Source: Leifsonia tongyongensis (GTDB taxonomy: Bacteria > Actinomycetota > Actinomycetes > Actinomycetales > Microbacteriaceae). Taken from it: a DNA stretch of 64,000 nt. Below, one piece after another: positions 51,530 to 62,106 of this stretch. The stretch spans positions 310,001 through 374,000 of the forward strand of contig NZ_JAAGWY010000003.1 of the NCBI RefSeq assembly GCF_010686705.1, given 5' to 3'. Each line of letters starts with the position of its first letter. Position 1 is the first letter of the stretch. Made by a program: the position numbers and the translations under genes. The notes under the pieces were generated by a model. The model saw nothing but the letters and a program-made list of their open reading frames with translations. It was not told the DNA's origin and made no database searches.

Positions 51530-51795
51530 CGAGCGCTGACGGAGGCCGTGGCCGACGGCGCGATCACCAGGTGGGCACCCCCTCGACCATTCGGGTGAGA
51601 GCGGAACCGCACTCCTGGCGTCTGGCGATCGTGCCGTCGTCCTGTGTCTGGCAGCGAGCACCGCCCGGGGTCGGGTCGGGATGCGGCTCATGCCATGTCC
51701 TATTGGGACACCACCGAAGCCGGCAGGCCCGGCCATCAGGGTGGCAACACGGACAGTTTACGACCGGGGGCGAACGCTCGCGAGATGAATTTCGC

Positions 51796-52923
51796 TCATC
51801 CGAGCATACGTGTGAAGAACGCTCGGATAGCGTCCGCTGTGTCCTCCGGCTGCTCGATCCCGGCGAAATGACCGCCCCGCGGCGCGACGACGAACTCCCG
51901 GAGGTCGGCGGACGCTCTTTCTGCGAGCGAACGCGGGAAGCCCTGCATGACCGGCTCCCGGCACAGATATACGCCGACCGGCGCCTCGATCAGCGGGCGA
52001 GGCGCATTCGCGGGGTAGTCGAAGTACTGCGCGAACGAGGTGCCGATGCTCTCAGTGACCCAGTAGAGCGTCGCGATGGTGAGCAGCACATCCGCGTCCA
52101 CCACCCGGTCGAGGTCGCCGTCGACCCAGTCGTGCCATTTGTCGGCGATCCATGCCAGCAGTCCCGCAGGCGAGTCTCCCAGCGCGGCCGCGATCGTGTC
52201 GGGACGGGTGAGCATGATCTCGCTGTAGCCGCCGTCGGCGCGGTCGTACCGGTCGACCCCCTCGAGGTACACCCGCTCTTCCTCGCTGTGCGGCGCCGTG
52301 TCAGCAGGAAAGGGCGCGTTGAGCAGCTGGATGCCGATGACGCGATCGGCGTGCTCGACCCCGAGCCAGGTGGCCGCGCCGCCGCCGATGTCACCGCCGA
52401 ACGCCGCATAGCGGTCGTAGCCGAGCACGCCCGTCATCAGTTCGTGCAGGTCCTCGGCGATCTCGTGGCGTGTCAGGGGCCGGTCGCCGAGCTCGGAGAA
52501 CACGAAACCGGGCAGCGACGGGATGATGACGTCGAACGCGATGCGGGCATCCGACCCGGAGGCGGCGGGGTTGGCGAGACGCTCGCCCAACGGAAGGTAC
52601 TCGGTGAACGCGCTCGGCCAGCCATGGAGAAGCAGCAACGGCACGCGGAGTTCGGCTGAACCGGCGGCAGGGATGCGCACGAAATGGATGCGATGGCCGC
52701 GCACGTCGGCGAGGGAATGCTCGAACGCGTTCAGCCGGTCTTCGATCGCACGCCAGTCGAACGCCGCCCACGCGGCGACCATCGCGCGGAGCCTCGCGGG
52801 GTCCATCCCGCCCTCCCAGGGCTTCGACCCGAGCGCCGGGACGAGCCTGGTCCGCTCGAGCCGGAGCCGGAGGTCGTCGAGCACCTCGTCGGGCACGCGG
52901 ATGCGGAACGGTTCGATGGTCAT
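51796..52923 (-). CDS. epoxide hydrolase (EHN-domain alpha/beta hydrolase)
   Basis: A 375-residue microsomal-type epoxide hydrolase. The N-terminal EHN domain (PFRIRVPDEVLDDLRLRLERTRLVP) wraps the core; HGWPSAFTEYLPL is the oxyanion motif, GGDIGGGAATWLG the nucleophile Asp, and the final APRGGHFAGIEQPED supplies the His. It hydrates epoxides to diols; substrate unknown. ATG 52923 has TACGGT 7 nt upstream. It is divergent from hisS with 37 bp between starts. Confidence 0.88.
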   Translation of the reverse strand: MTIEPFRIRVPDEVLDDLRLRLERTRLVPALGSKPWEGGMDPARLRAMVAAWAAFDWRAIEDRLNAFEHSLADVRGHRIHFVRIPAAGSAELRVPLLLLHGWPSAFTEYLPLGERLANPAASGSDARIAFDVIIPSLPGFVFSELGDRPLTRHEIAEDLHELMTGVLGYDRYAAFGGDIGGGAATWLGVEHADRVIGIQLLNAPFPADTAPHSEEERVYLEGVDRYDRADGGYSEIMLTRPDTIAAALGDSPAGLLAWIADKWHDWVDGDLDRVVDADVLLTIATLYWVTESIGTSFAQYFDYPANAPRPLIEAPVGVYLCREPVMQGFPRSLAERASADLREFVVAPRGGHFAGIEQPEDTADAIRAFFTRMLG

Positions 52924-52960
52924 CGCTGCCACCGTACCCGCCCGTGGAAGAATCGTCAGC

Positions 52961-54253
52961 ATGGCTGCTCCCATCACCCCGCCCCGCGGCATGCGCGACT
53001 TCCTTCCCGCCGACAAAGCCCGCCGGGAGCACGCGCTCGGAGTCATCAGGAAGACCTTCGCTGCACACGGGTTCGACGAGATCGAGACGCCAGTCGTCGA
53101 GGACATCGCGCGCCTCCACTCGGGGCTCGGCGGCGACAACGAGAAGCTCGCGTTCAGCGTGATGCGACGAGGACTGGATTCCGACGACCTCGCAGCCGCG
53201 ATCGACCACGGCGACCTGATGAGCCTCGCCGACCTCGGCCTGCGCTTCGACCTCACCGTTCCGCTCGCCCGGTTCTACGCCACGCACCGGGCCGAGCTCC
53301 CGCCGGTCTTCCGCGCGATCCAGATCGCCCCGGTCTGGCGGGCCGAGCGACCGCAGAAGGGCCGGTACCGCCAGTTCGTGCAATGCGACATCGACATCAT
53401 CGGCGAGGCGGGCCAGCTCGCCGAGGTCGAGCTCATCACGGCGACGGCCGCGGCTCTCGAAGCGCTCGGGCTCGAAGGCTGCACGATCCGGATCAACGAC
53501 CGCCGCATCCTGAACGGTCTGCTCGAATTCTGCGGGTTCGAGGAGTCACGGTGGCCCCAGGTGCTGATCTCGATCGACAAGCTCGACAAGATCGGCGCCC
53601 AGGGCGTCGTAGCAGAGCTGAGCGCTGACGGCGCCGACTCGGCCGCCGTGCTGGGCGGCGTGCTCGAGACGCTCGAGCCGCACCTCGCCGAAGGCGGAGT
53701 GGCGCTGACCGTGGAGGCCATCACGGCGATCCTCCCGGACGGCATCGACACCGACGCCGTCGCCCAGCTGGAGGCGCTCGCCCACGCGCTCAGTTCGCTC
53801 CCGCCCGGGGTCGAGCTGCGCTTCGACCCGACACTGGTACGGGGGATGGGCTATTACACCGGCACCATCTTCGAGATCTCGCACCCGGGCTCGGGGAGTT
53901 CCGTCGGCGGCGGCGGCCGCTACGACGGGATGATCGGGCGCTTTCTCGGCACCGACGTGCCCGCGTGCGGCTTCTCCATAGGGTTCGAGCGGGTGGTCGA
54001 CCTCATCGAGCTGCCCGAGACGGATGGGGCGGATGCGGTCGTCCTCGTCTTCGACCCGACCGTACCGCTGTCCCGGCTCCTCACCCTCAAGAGCGCGCTC
54101 CTCGACGATGGGCGGCGCGTGCGCCTCGAACGCCGCGCCAAAAACCTCAAAGCGCTGCTGGACCGGTCGGCGGCCGCGGGGTTCGCATCCTTCGCCTTCG
54201 TGACCGACGAAACGGGCAGTGTCGCCGACCTCGAGTTCAAGCCGCTCGCCTGA
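52961..54253 (+). CDS. hisS: histidyl-tRNA synthetase
   Basis: A 430-residue class II synthetase charging tRNA-His. Motif 1 region MRDFLPADKARREHALGVIRKTF, FDLTVPLARFYATH, motif 2 QIAPVWRAERPQKGRYRQFVQCDIDIIG, histidine loops RGMGYYTGTIFEI and motif 3 GGGRYDGMIG...FSIGFERV. The C-terminal anticodon domain is present. ATG 52961 begins the standard N-terminus; the frame's upstream extension is antisense to the hydrolase. Confidence 0.95.
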   Translation: MAAPITPPRGMRDFLPADKARREHALGVIRKTFAAHGFDEIETPVVEDIARLHSGLGGDNEKLAFSVMRRGLDSDDLAAAIDHGDLMSLADLGLRFDLTVPLARFYATHRAELPPVFRAIQIAPVWRAERPQKGRYRQFVQCDIDIIGEAGQLAEVELITATAAALEALGLEGCTIRINDRRILNGLLEFCGFEESRWPQVLISIDKLDKIGAQGVVAELSADGADSAAVLGGVLETLEPHLAEGGVALTVEAITAILPDGIDTDAVAQLEALAHALSSLPPGVELRFDPTLVRGMGYYTGTIFEISHPGSGSSVGGGGRYDGMIGRFLGTDVPACGFSIGFERVVDLIELPETDGADAVVLVFDPTVPLSRLLTLKSALLDDGRRVRLERRAKNLKALLDRSAAAGFASFAFVTDETGSVADLEFKPLA

Positions 54254-54335
54254 AGCGGGCTCGGGGCCCTTTCTGCGAGGTCACTAGACTGGCCAGCGGA
54301 TCAACGGAGATTTCACCCCACCCCCCACACCGTGA

Positions 54336-55631
<1,296 letters not shown>

Positions 55632-55648
55632 GCACTTCGCAGACAGAG

Positions 55649-55701
55649 GGGTCAGCTTCCGATGGTGCGCCATCGTGCAACCAGCGGAGCTGACCCTTTT
55701 G
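55649..55701 (+). terminator. factor-independent terminator after eno; intergenic 55632-55989
   Basis: GGGTCAGC (55649-55656) pairs with GCTGACCC (55689-55696), extended by TCCG/CGGA, with an inner hairpin CGATGG-TGCG-CCATCG, and is followed directly by TTTT. The rest of the gap to 55989 shows only a possible -10 box GATAAT near 55930 for the next operon. Confidence 0.85.
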
Positions 55702-55989
55702 TGCGCGCTGGGGCTCGCGCGACGAGGATCAGGGAAGGTCCAATCCGAACGCGAACATTCGAATAGAGCCGACTTGGCAGTCGTGGTCGCTAACGCGACC
55801 CGGAAAACGACCACAAGTGTCAGGTCGTAGGTATCCGGATCGGGTCCTCGACGTCGTGCGAAGCTCGACAGCGGTCCCGGCTTCGAGGCTCGCGCGACCG
55901 CACAGCCGGAAACCGGCCGCCGTCGCCGATAATGATTCGGCAGCAGCTTGTTGCCCGGCGCGAAAGCGTCGCACGACTTTGGAGGTACC

Positions 55990-56523
55990 GTGGCCAGGCC
56001 CCGAACCCGCCGAGTGCCGGTCGCCATGTCGGCCGAGACGGTGGCCGGCAGCTGGCTGCGAGGCATCCGTTTCTCCGGGTTCTCCCTCGTCATGATGGGG
56101 CTGCTGATCGTCGCCGTGGTCATCCTCGCGCCGACGCTGAGATCCCTCATCGAGCAGCGCCAGCAGATCGCCGACCAGCAGGCTGCCGTCGACCAGCTGA
56201 AATCGCAGGTCACCGACCTCAAATCGCAACGTGCCCGCTGGAACGATCCCAGCTACATCCGCGCCCAGGCCCGCGACCGCCTCTACTACGTGATGCCCGG
56301 CGAGGTGAGCTATCTTGTGATCGACGACCGGCCGCCCGCAGCGAAAGCCGCCGACCAGGGGCCGGTCAGCACGCAGATACAGGCGACGAAGACGGATTGG
56401 GTAGGCTCGCTGTTCGGCTCGTTCATGACCGCGGGCCTGAGCGACGCGACGCCCGCAGAGCTTTCCGGAGGCACCGGCACGAAACAGCCGCCTCCGGCCC
56501 CCGCACCGACACCAGGCAAGTAG
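55990..56523 (+). CDS. septum formation initiator (FtsB/DivIC-like)
   Basis: A 177-residue bitopic division protein: basic N-terminus, one membrane helix (FSGFSLVMMGLLIVAVVILAPTL, about residues 31-53), a coiled coil (LIEQRQQIADQQAAVDQLKSQVTDLKSQRARWNDPSYIRAQARDRLYYVMPGE), and a Pro/Thr-rich tail. It is expected to act with FtsL/FtsQ at the septum. GTG 55990 has GGAGG eight bases upstream. It heads the ftsB-DUF501-protease operon conserved in actinobacteria. Confidence 0.92.
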   Translation: MARPRTRRVPVAMSAETVAGSWLRGIRFSGFSLVMMGLLIVAVVILAPTLRSLIEQRQQIADQQAAVDQLKSQVTDLKSQRARWNDPSYIRAQARDRLYYVMPGEVSYLVIDDRPPAAKAADQGPVSTQIQATKTDWVGSLFGSFMTAGLSDATPAELSGGTGTKQPPPAPAPTPGK

Positions 56524-56525
56524 AC

Positions 56526-57041
56526 ATGACAACCCCACCATTCGATCCGGCCACCGACCGGGACATCGCCATCGTCTCCGCACAACTCGGCCGACCCGCT
56601 CGCAACGTCATCGGTATCGCCGCCCGCTGCGTCTGCGGTGCGCCGACGGTGGTCGCCACGGCTCCGCGGCTCGACGACGGCACACCGTTCCCGACGCTCT
56701 ACTACTTGAGCCACCCCGCGGCGACGGCGGCGCTCTCGTACCTCGAGGCGACACAGGTGATGAACGAATTCAACGAACTGCTCGAGAACGACGACGACCT
56801 GCGGGCGCACTACGCGGATGCTCACGCCGCCTACCTCGCCGACCGCGAGAGCATCGCCGAGGTACCTGAGATCGCCGGCATCTCGGCCGGCGGGATGCCT
56901 TCGCGCGTCAAATGCCTCCATGCACTCGGCGCCCACGCGCTCGCCGCGGGCCCCGGCGTCAATCCGATCGGCGATCTCGCCCTGGAGCGCGCGAACTGGT
57001 CGCCCTCCGTGTGCGAGTGCCTGGACTACTCGGTCGGATGA
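56526..57041 (+). CDS. DUF501 domain protein
   Basis: A 171-residue cytosolic protein matching DUF501: QLGRPARNVIGIAARCVCGAPTVVATAPRLDDGTPFPTLYYLSHP, then GGMPSRVKCLHALGAHALAAGPGVNPIGD. The cysteines in CVCG, VKCLH and VCEC hint at a metal site. The family is nearly restricted to Gram-positive/actinobacterial genomes and sits beside ftsB; function unknown. It starts 2 bp after the ftsB stop and overlaps the protease by 4 bp. Confidence 0.92.
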   Translation: MTTPPFDPATDRDIAIVSAQLGRPARNVIGIAARCVCGAPTVVATAPRLDDGTPFPTLYYLSHPAATAALSYLEATQVMNEFNELLENDDDLRAHYADAHAAYLADRESIAEVPEIAGISAGGMPSRVKCLHALGAHALAAGPGVNPIGDLALERANWSPSVCECLDYSVG

Positions 57042-58297
57042 TCCGCGCAGGCCGCGCCCTCGTCGCGCTCGCCGCAGGCGTCGTTCTCGCTCTGGGCGGC
57101 GCCACCGTCGCCCATGCCGACCAGGTTCGCAGCCTCGAATACTGGCTGAACGACTACGGCATCTCCCAGGCGTGGTCGACGACGCGCGGTGCTGGCGTGA
57201 AGGTCGCGATCATCGACACCGGTGTCGACGGCTCGGTGCCCGACCTGAGCGGGGCGGTGGTCGGGGGCACGGATGTATCTGGGATCGGCTCCGCCAACGG
57301 CCAGAAACCCCTCGGGTCGAGCGAAGACTCCGGACACGGTACGTGGGTGGCATCGCTTCTCGCCGGTCGCGGGACCGGTGGCGACAACGGCGTGATCGGG
57401 GTCGCGCCCGAGGCCTCCCTCCTGACCGTGTCCGTGTCGCTCGGAGCCTCGCCGTCGTCGGTCAGCAGCGACGACCAGATCGCGGATGGCGTGCGCTGGG
57501 CGGTCGACAACGGCGCCAAAGTCATCAACATGTCGCTCACCCGCAACACGCTCGACTGGCCCGAGAGCTGGGATTCCGCGTTCCAGTACGCGTTCGCGCA
57601 CGACGTCGTCATCGTCGCCGCGGCCGGAAACCGGGGGAGCGGCACCACCGAAGTCGGTGCTCCGGCGACCATACCGGGCGTCCTCACGGTGGCCGGGGTC
57701 GACCGCAACGGCAAGGCCAGCTTCGACGCGTCCTCGCAGGGCATCACCATCGGAGTGTCCGCGCCCAGCGAGCAACTGGTGGGTGCGAATCCGGGCGGCG
57801 GGTACGTGCAGTGGGCGGGTACCAGCGGAGCTGCGCCCCTGGTGGCGGGAGCGGTCGCGCTCGTGCGGGCTGCGCATCCGGAGCTGAACGCAGCCAACGT
57901 CATCAACCGCATCATCTCGACCGCCCGGCCGGTCGGCTCGGTGCCGAGCCCGATCTACGGATACGGGCTGCTGAACGCGAACGCGGCGGTCACCGCATCC
58001 GTCGCTCCGGTCACCGCCAACCCCATGGGCGACCTGGGGCAATGGATCCACATCCACCGGCGTGCGCAGTCCTCGGAGACGCCCGCGCAGGGTTCGCAGG
58101 CTCCCGTTCCGACGAGCACGCCACGGGCTCTCAGCCCCGACCGCACCATCGCCGTCGGGCAGCTCGTGGTGCCGGGCTGGGATGCTCTGACCCTGTTCTG
58201 GATTCCCTTCACACTGCTCGCAGGATTCGTCGTCCTCGCTTCTCTCGGCGTAACGGGAGCGGTCCTGCATTTCAGGCGAGTGGGTCGCAGGGGGTAG
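57038..58297 (+). CDS. secreted membrane-anchored S8 subtilisin-like protease
   Basis: A 419-residue serine protease with a signal peptide (MIRAGRALVALAAGVVLALGGATVAHA), catalytic D60 (IIDTG), H100 (SGHGTWV), oxyanion N198 (AAGNRG) and S263 (GTSGAAP). A linker rich in Pro/Ser/Thr leads to a C-terminal membrane helix (LFWIPFTLLAGFVVLASLGVTGAVLHF) and a basic tail: an outside-facing anchored protease, mycosin-like in layout. No type VII secretion genes are nearby, and the ftsB context suggests cell-envelope or division-linked processing (inference). Confidence 0.92.
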   Translation: MIRAGRALVALAAGVVLALGGATVAHADQVRSLEYWLNDYGISQAWSTTRGAGVKVAIIDTGVDGSVPDLSGAVVGGTDVSGIGSANGQKPLGSSEDSGHGTWVASLLAGRGTGGDNGVIGVAPEASLLTVSVSLGASPSSVSSDDQIADGVRWAVDNGAKVINMSLTRNTLDWPESWDSAFQYAFAHDVVIVAAAGNRGSGTTEVGAPATIPGVLTVAGVDRNGKASFDASSQGITIGVSAPSEQLVGANPGGGYVQWAGTSGAAPLVAGAVALVRAAHPELNAANVINRIISTARPVGSVPSPIYGYGLLNANAAVTASVAPVTANPMGDLGQWIHIHRRAQSSETPAQGSQAPVPTSTPRALSPDRTIAVGQLVVPGWDALTLFWIPFTLLAGFVVLASLGVTGAVLHFRRVGRRG

Positions 58298-58335
58298 ATT
58301 GTCCCCATACTTTCGTCTTGAGGAGACCGTTCACT

Positions 58336-59754
58336 GTGCCCAAAATTCTGATCGTCGGCGGCGGCTACGCCGGGTTCTATACCGCGTGGAAGCTCGAGAA
58401 ATGGCTGCGTAACGGCGAAGCCGAGGTCACGATGGTCGACCCGCTCCCGTACATGACGTACCAGCCGTTCCTCCCCGAGGTCGCTGTCGGGTCGATCGAG
58501 CCGCGTCACGCGGTCGTCGCCCACCGTCGCCACCTCAAGAAGACGAACGTCGTCACGGCCAAGGTCACGTACATCGACCACGCGAACAAGACGGCGACGA
58601 TCGAGCCGCCCGTGGGCGAGCCGTGGCAGCAGGAGTACGACATCGTCGTGGTGACCGCGGGTGCCGTCTCGCGCACGTTCCCCATCCCCGGTGTCGCCGA
58701 CCAGGCGATCGGCCTCAAGAACATCGAGGAAGCGATCGCCATCCGCGACCGCGTGCTCACCAACTTCGACAAGGCGGCCAACCTGCCCGCCGGTCCCGAG
58801 CGCGACCGTCTCCTCACGTTCGTCGTCGTCGGCGGCGGCTTCGCGGGCATCGAGATCTTCGCCGAGCTCCGTTCGTTCGCCAGCGCGCTGCTCAAGTTCT
58901 ACCCGCAGCTGACGTTCGACGACACCCACTTCCACCTCATCGAGGCGATGGGCCGCATCATGCCCGAGGTGTCGCTGCCCACGAGCCACTGGGTGATCAA
59001 GAACCTGGCGCAGCGGGGTGCCGAGATCCACCTCGACACGCAGCTCTCGAGTGCAGTCGACGGGGTCATCGAGCTCTCCACCGGCGAGAAGTTCGAGACC
59101 GACCTCATCGTCTGGACGGCCGGCGTCATGGCCAACCCCAGCATCGTTCGCCACACCGACCTCCCGATCGAGGAGCGCGGCCGTCTCCAGGTTCGCGCTG
59201 ACCTCCGCGTCGGTACCGAAGAGGACATCGTCAAGGACGCCTGGGGCGCCGGCGACATCTGCGCTGTGCCCGACCTCACCGGTGGCGGCGTCGGCGGCTT
59301 CACGGTTCCGAACGCGCAGCACGCCGTGCGTCAGGGCAAGCTGCTCGCGAAGAACCTCGTCGCCGACATGCGCGGAGAGCTGCCCCGCCAGTACTTCCAC
59401 AAGAACCTGGGCGCCGTCGCGGGCCTCGGCCTCGGCATCGGTGTGTTCCAGGCTGGCAAGATCGCCGTCAAGGGCTTCATCGCCTGGCTGATGCACCGCG
59501 GCTACCACGGTCTGGCCATGCCGAGCTGGGAGCGCAAGATCCGCGTGTTCTGGGGCTGGATCAACAACTTCTTCCTCGGGCGCGACCTCGTGTCGCTCGC
59601 TGCAGCGCAGCACCCTCGCGCAGCGTTCGAAGAGTTCGCTGCTCGTCCCCGTCCGGCCGTCGAGGCCGCGCCCGCCCCGGCGCCCAAGGCCGTCAAAGCG
59701 CCGGCCCGGTCGCGCACGAAGACGGCGGAGCCTGCCGAAGTCACGGTGAAGTAG
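58336..59754 (+). CDS. ndh: type II NADH dehydrogenase
   Basis: A 472-residue FAD-containing NDH-2 that passes electrons from NADH to menaquinone without pumping protons. FAD loop ILIVGGGYAGFYTAWKLEK at the N-terminus, NADH loop FVVVGGGFAGIEIFAEL near 165, second FAD contact DAWGAGDICAVPD near 305, and a C-terminal amphipathic membrane-binding helix region (GFIAWLMHRGYHGLAMPSW). The last ~50 residues form an Ala/Pro/Lys-rich tail. GTG 58336 has GAGGAG; the -10 TAGATT (58295-58300) uses the protease TAG stop. Confidence 0.94.
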   Translation: MPKILIVGGGYAGFYTAWKLEKWLRNGEAEVTMVDPLPYMTYQPFLPEVAVGSIEPRHAVVAHRRHLKKTNVVTAKVTYIDHANKTATIEPPVGEPWQQEYDIVVVTAGAVSRTFPIPGVADQAIGLKNIEEAIAIRDRVLTNFDKAANLPAGPERDRLLTFVVVGGGFAGIEIFAELRSFASALLKFYPQLTFDDTHFHLIEAMGRIMPEVSLPTSHWVIKNLAQRGAEIHLDTQLSSAVDGVIELSTGEKFETDLIVWTAGVMANPSIVRHTDLPIEERGRLQVRADLRVGTEEDIVKDAWGAGDICAVPDLTGGGVGGFTVPNAQHAVRQGKLLAKNLVADMRGELPRQYFHKNLGAVAGLGLGIGVFQAGKIAVKGFIAWLMHRGYHGLAMPSWERKIRVFWGWINNFFLGRDLVSLAAAQHPRAAFEEFAARPRPAVEAAPAPAPKAVKAPARSRTKTAEPAEVTVK

Positions 59755-59761
59755 GTCTCTC

Positions 59762-59799
59762 GCGAAGGCCCGGGTCGACGAAGTCGCCCGGGCCTTTCG
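59762..59799. terminator. bidirectional terminator between ndh and the TetR gene
   Basis: AAGGCCCGGG (59765-59774) pairs with CCCGGGCCTT (59787-59796); T-rich on one side and A-rich on the other, which suits both convergent genes (ndh ends 59754, tetR ends 59815). Confidence 0.85.
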
Positions 59800-59814
59800 C
59801 GTGCGGAAGTCGCG

Positions 59815-60390
59815 TCAGCGCAAGCCGGCGGTGAACAGCGACAGTACCCGGCGGAGGTCGTCGCGCGTGTACCCGCTCTTGTTCGCCGCCCAGGCAAGCG
59901 AGCTGGCGAAGACGAACAGATCGTCGGGCAGCACGTCCACGCGCACCGCTCCTGCTGCCTGCGCCCGGTCGAGGAGCCGCGCCGTGGCGCTCTTCATCAT
60001 GCTGCACGGGGCCGTCAGCGGAGAGGTCAAATCGTTGACCGCTTCGGCCACGGAGTCGGGCAAGCCGTCGTAGCTGCTGAGGTGTCGAGCCAACTCGATG
60101 AGCCAGTCGTCGAGGGCAGCGCCGGCATCGTCACGGACGAGCAACTCCTCGGCAGTCTCGTCGAGGGCCTGCCGGCTTTCGACCAGCGCGGCGGCGAGCA
60201 GGCACTCGCGGTTGGGGAAGTGGCGGTAGAGCGTGCCGGCGCCGACTCCGGCTCGCTTCGCGATGTCGTCGAGCGATGTGTGCACGCCGTGCTCGCTGAA
60301 CGCCTCGCAGGCGACGGCGACGATTCTGTCGTAGTTGCGTTGGGCATCCACGCGCATCGGTCGCACGGGGGCAACTGTTTCGCCGGCCAC
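59815..60390 (-). CDS. TetR/AcrR family repressor of the adjacent MFS pump
   Basis: A 191-residue TetR repressor: RNYDRIVAVACEAFSEHGVHTSLDDIAKRAGVGAGTLYRHFPNRECLLAAAL is the DNA-binding domain, and the rest a ligand-binding helical domain. GTG 60390 is chosen because AAGGAAG precedes it; GTG 60405 would add five residues. It is divergent from the MFS gene, and two GGAGA-N3-TCTCC palindromes in between are its probable operators. Confidence 0.92.
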   Translation of the reverse strand: MAGETVAPVRPMRVDAQRNYDRIVAVACEAFSEHGVHTSLDDIAKRAGVGAGTLYRHFPNRECLLAAALVESRQALDETAEELLVRDDAGAALDDWLIELARHLSSYDGLPDSVAEAVNDLTSPLTAPCSMMKSATARLLDRAQAAGAVRVDVLPDDLFVFASSLAWAANKSGYTRDDLRRVLSLFTAGLR

Positions 60391-60422
60391 GATCTTCCTT
60401 TCCACAATTCACTTCGTCGTCG

Positions 60423-60474
60423 TTGACAAAGCGGAGACAGTCTCCGTATATTCGTTCAAGAGGAGAGTCTCTCC
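60423..60474 (+). promoter_or_regulatory. MFS promoter with two TetR operators
   Basis: -35 TTGACA (60423-60428) and -10 TATATT (60447-60452), 18 bp apart. Operator 1 CGGAGACAGTCTCCG (60432-60446) fills the spacer; operator 2 GGAGAGTCTCTCC (60462-60474) lies just after the predicted start site. Both fit GGAGA-N3-TCTCC, and centres are 29 bp apart. Confidence 0.85.
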
Positions 60475-60513
60475 GGATAACAGTGTACGTCCATCAGAAA
60501 CGGATGCACCAGC

Positions 60514-62064
60514 ATGACGACAACCGATCTCACACCGCACCCAGCAGAAGACGCAGAAGACACCATCGCTACCCCCATCGCACCCGTTGCACCCGCATCC
60601 GCCACCCGACCTGGCGCATCCGCCGCATCCGCCGGCTCCGACCGCCGCGCGCTCCGTGGCCCAGCCCTGGGGCTGGTCGTCGTGTTCATCACGCAGCTCA
60701 TGCTCGTCGTGGACGCGAGCATCGTGAATGTCGCGCTGCCCGACATCCAGAAGGAACTGCACTTCTCGCCCACCGATCTGTCGTGGGTGGTCACGGCGTA
60801 TGCGCTCGCTTTCGGCGGCCTGATCCTGCTGAGCGGCAAGATCGGTTCGATCGTCGGCGCCCGGCTAGCTCTCATGGTCGGTGTCGGACTCTTCATCGTC
60901 GCGAGCGCCCTCGGAGGTTTCGCGCCGACGGCCGAGATCCTGGTCGCCGCGCGAGTGCTGCAGGGTGTCGGGGCCGCGATCGCCGCCCCCAGCACCCTGG
61001 TGCTGCTGGTGGCGAACACCACCGAAGGCCAGAACCGTGCCAGGGCGATGTCGCTCTTCGTGCTGGCAGCCGGCAGTGGCGGGGCCATCGGGTTGATCCT
61101 CGGCGGCCTGCTCACCACTGGTTTCGGCTGGGAGTGGGTGATGTTCGTCAACGTGCCCATCGGCATCCTGATCATCGTCGGCGCAGCCCTGTTCCTGCAC
61201 GAGACCGAGCGGGTCCCGGCGAAACTCGATCTGGGTGGCGCGGCCGCTTCGACGATCGGCATGGTCGCCCTGGTCTATGGCTTCACCCGCGCGGCCAGTC
61301 ACAGCTGGACCGACCCGCAGGTGTTCATCTCGTTCGGTACCGCACTCGTCGCGCTCGTTGCGCTCATCTTTATCGAGCGGCGCCACATCAGCCCAGTCGT
61401 GCAACTGCACTTCTTCTCGACCATGCGCACGGCGGTTCCTCTGCTGGGTATGCTCCTCGTGCCGGCCGGAATGTTCGGCTTCTTCTACTTCGCGACCCTC
61501 TTCACCCAGCACGTGCTCGGGTTCGATCCGCTCGGCACCGGACTCGCGCTGCTGCCCTTCGTCGCCTCGATGCTCGTCACCAACGAGATCGCCCCGCGCG
61601 TGCTTCCTCGGATCGGCGAGAAGGTCGTGGGAGTCGTGGGTCTCAGTGGCATGGTGATCGGTCTCGTCTGGCTCGGGCAGCTCAACTCGTCGAGCACCTT
61701 CCTCAGCGGGTTGCTCGGCCCTGCGGTCGTGCTCGGCATCAGCGCGGGACTCACCTTCGCGCCGCTGACGTCGATCGCGATGGACCAGGCGCCTGAGGGC
61801 GAGGTCAGCGCAGCGTCGAGCCTGTTGCAGGGGATGCAGCAGCTGGGCGGCTCCGTCGGTGTCGCGGTGCTGACGACGATCTTCATCGCCCAGACGCTTG
61901 TCGGCGGCGAAGCGAAAGGCATCTCGACGACGCTGCTGGTCGGCGCGGCCTTTCCGGCGCTCGCTCTCGTGCTCTTCGCGATCTGGGGTCGCCGCATCCC
62001 GGTGAAGAGCGGTACGGATGATGGTGCCGGGGCATCGGAGCGGGCGAGCGTGGTGCTGCACTAG
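60514..62064 (+). CDS. DHA2-family MFS drug efflux transporter
   Basis: A 516-residue proton-driven exporter of the EmrB/QacA (14-helix) type. The motif D1-like segment LMLVVDASIVNVALPDIQKELHFSPTDLSWVVTAYALAFGGLILLSGKIGSIVGARLAL opens the membrane part; GGLLTTGFGWEWVMFVNVPIGIL is motif C-like. The N-terminal ~45 residues are cytoplasmic, Ala/Pro-rich. It is controlled by the divergent TetR through the operators upstream. No membrane-fusion partner is present, as expected for Gram-positives. Confidence 0.92.
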   Translation: MTTTDLTPHPAEDAEDTIATPIAPVAPASATRPGASAASAGSDRRALRGPALGLVVVFITQLMLVVDASIVNVALPDIQKELHFSPTDLSWVVTAYALAFGGLILLSGKIGSIVGARLALMVGVGLFIVASALGGFAPTAEILVAARVLQGVGAAIAAPSTLVLLVANTTEGQNRARAMSLFVLAAGSGGAIGLILGGLLTTGFGWEWVMFVNVPIGILIIVGAALFLHETERVPAKLDLGGAAASTIGMVALVYGFTRAASHSWTDPQVFISFGTALVALVALIFIERRHISPVVQLHFFSTMRTAVPLLGMLLVPAGMFGFFYFATLFTQHVLGFDPLGTGLALLPFVASMLVTNEIAPRVLPRIGEKVVGVVGLSGMVIGLVWLGQLNSSSTFLSGLLGPAVVLGISAGLTFAPLTSIAMDQAPEGEVSAASSLLQGMQQLGGSVGVAVLTTIFIAQTLVGGEAKGISTTLLVGAAFPALALVLFAIWGRRIPVKSGTDDGAGASERASVVLH

Positions 62065-62106
62065 CCCGCAAGTCGGCCGGTCCGCTCTCGATAGGATCGA
62101 GGGCGG

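Noticed and set aside
51491-51795. Possible RNA gene in the mazG-epoxide hydrolase gap
   Set aside because: Searched for tRNA T-arm/acceptor pairing and U-tract terminators; none convincing.
57038-58297. Type VII secretion mycosin
   Set aside because: Layout is similar, but no ESX/EccC/WXG100 genes are near, and the ftsB-DUF501 context is the usual one for this non-ESX subtilase.
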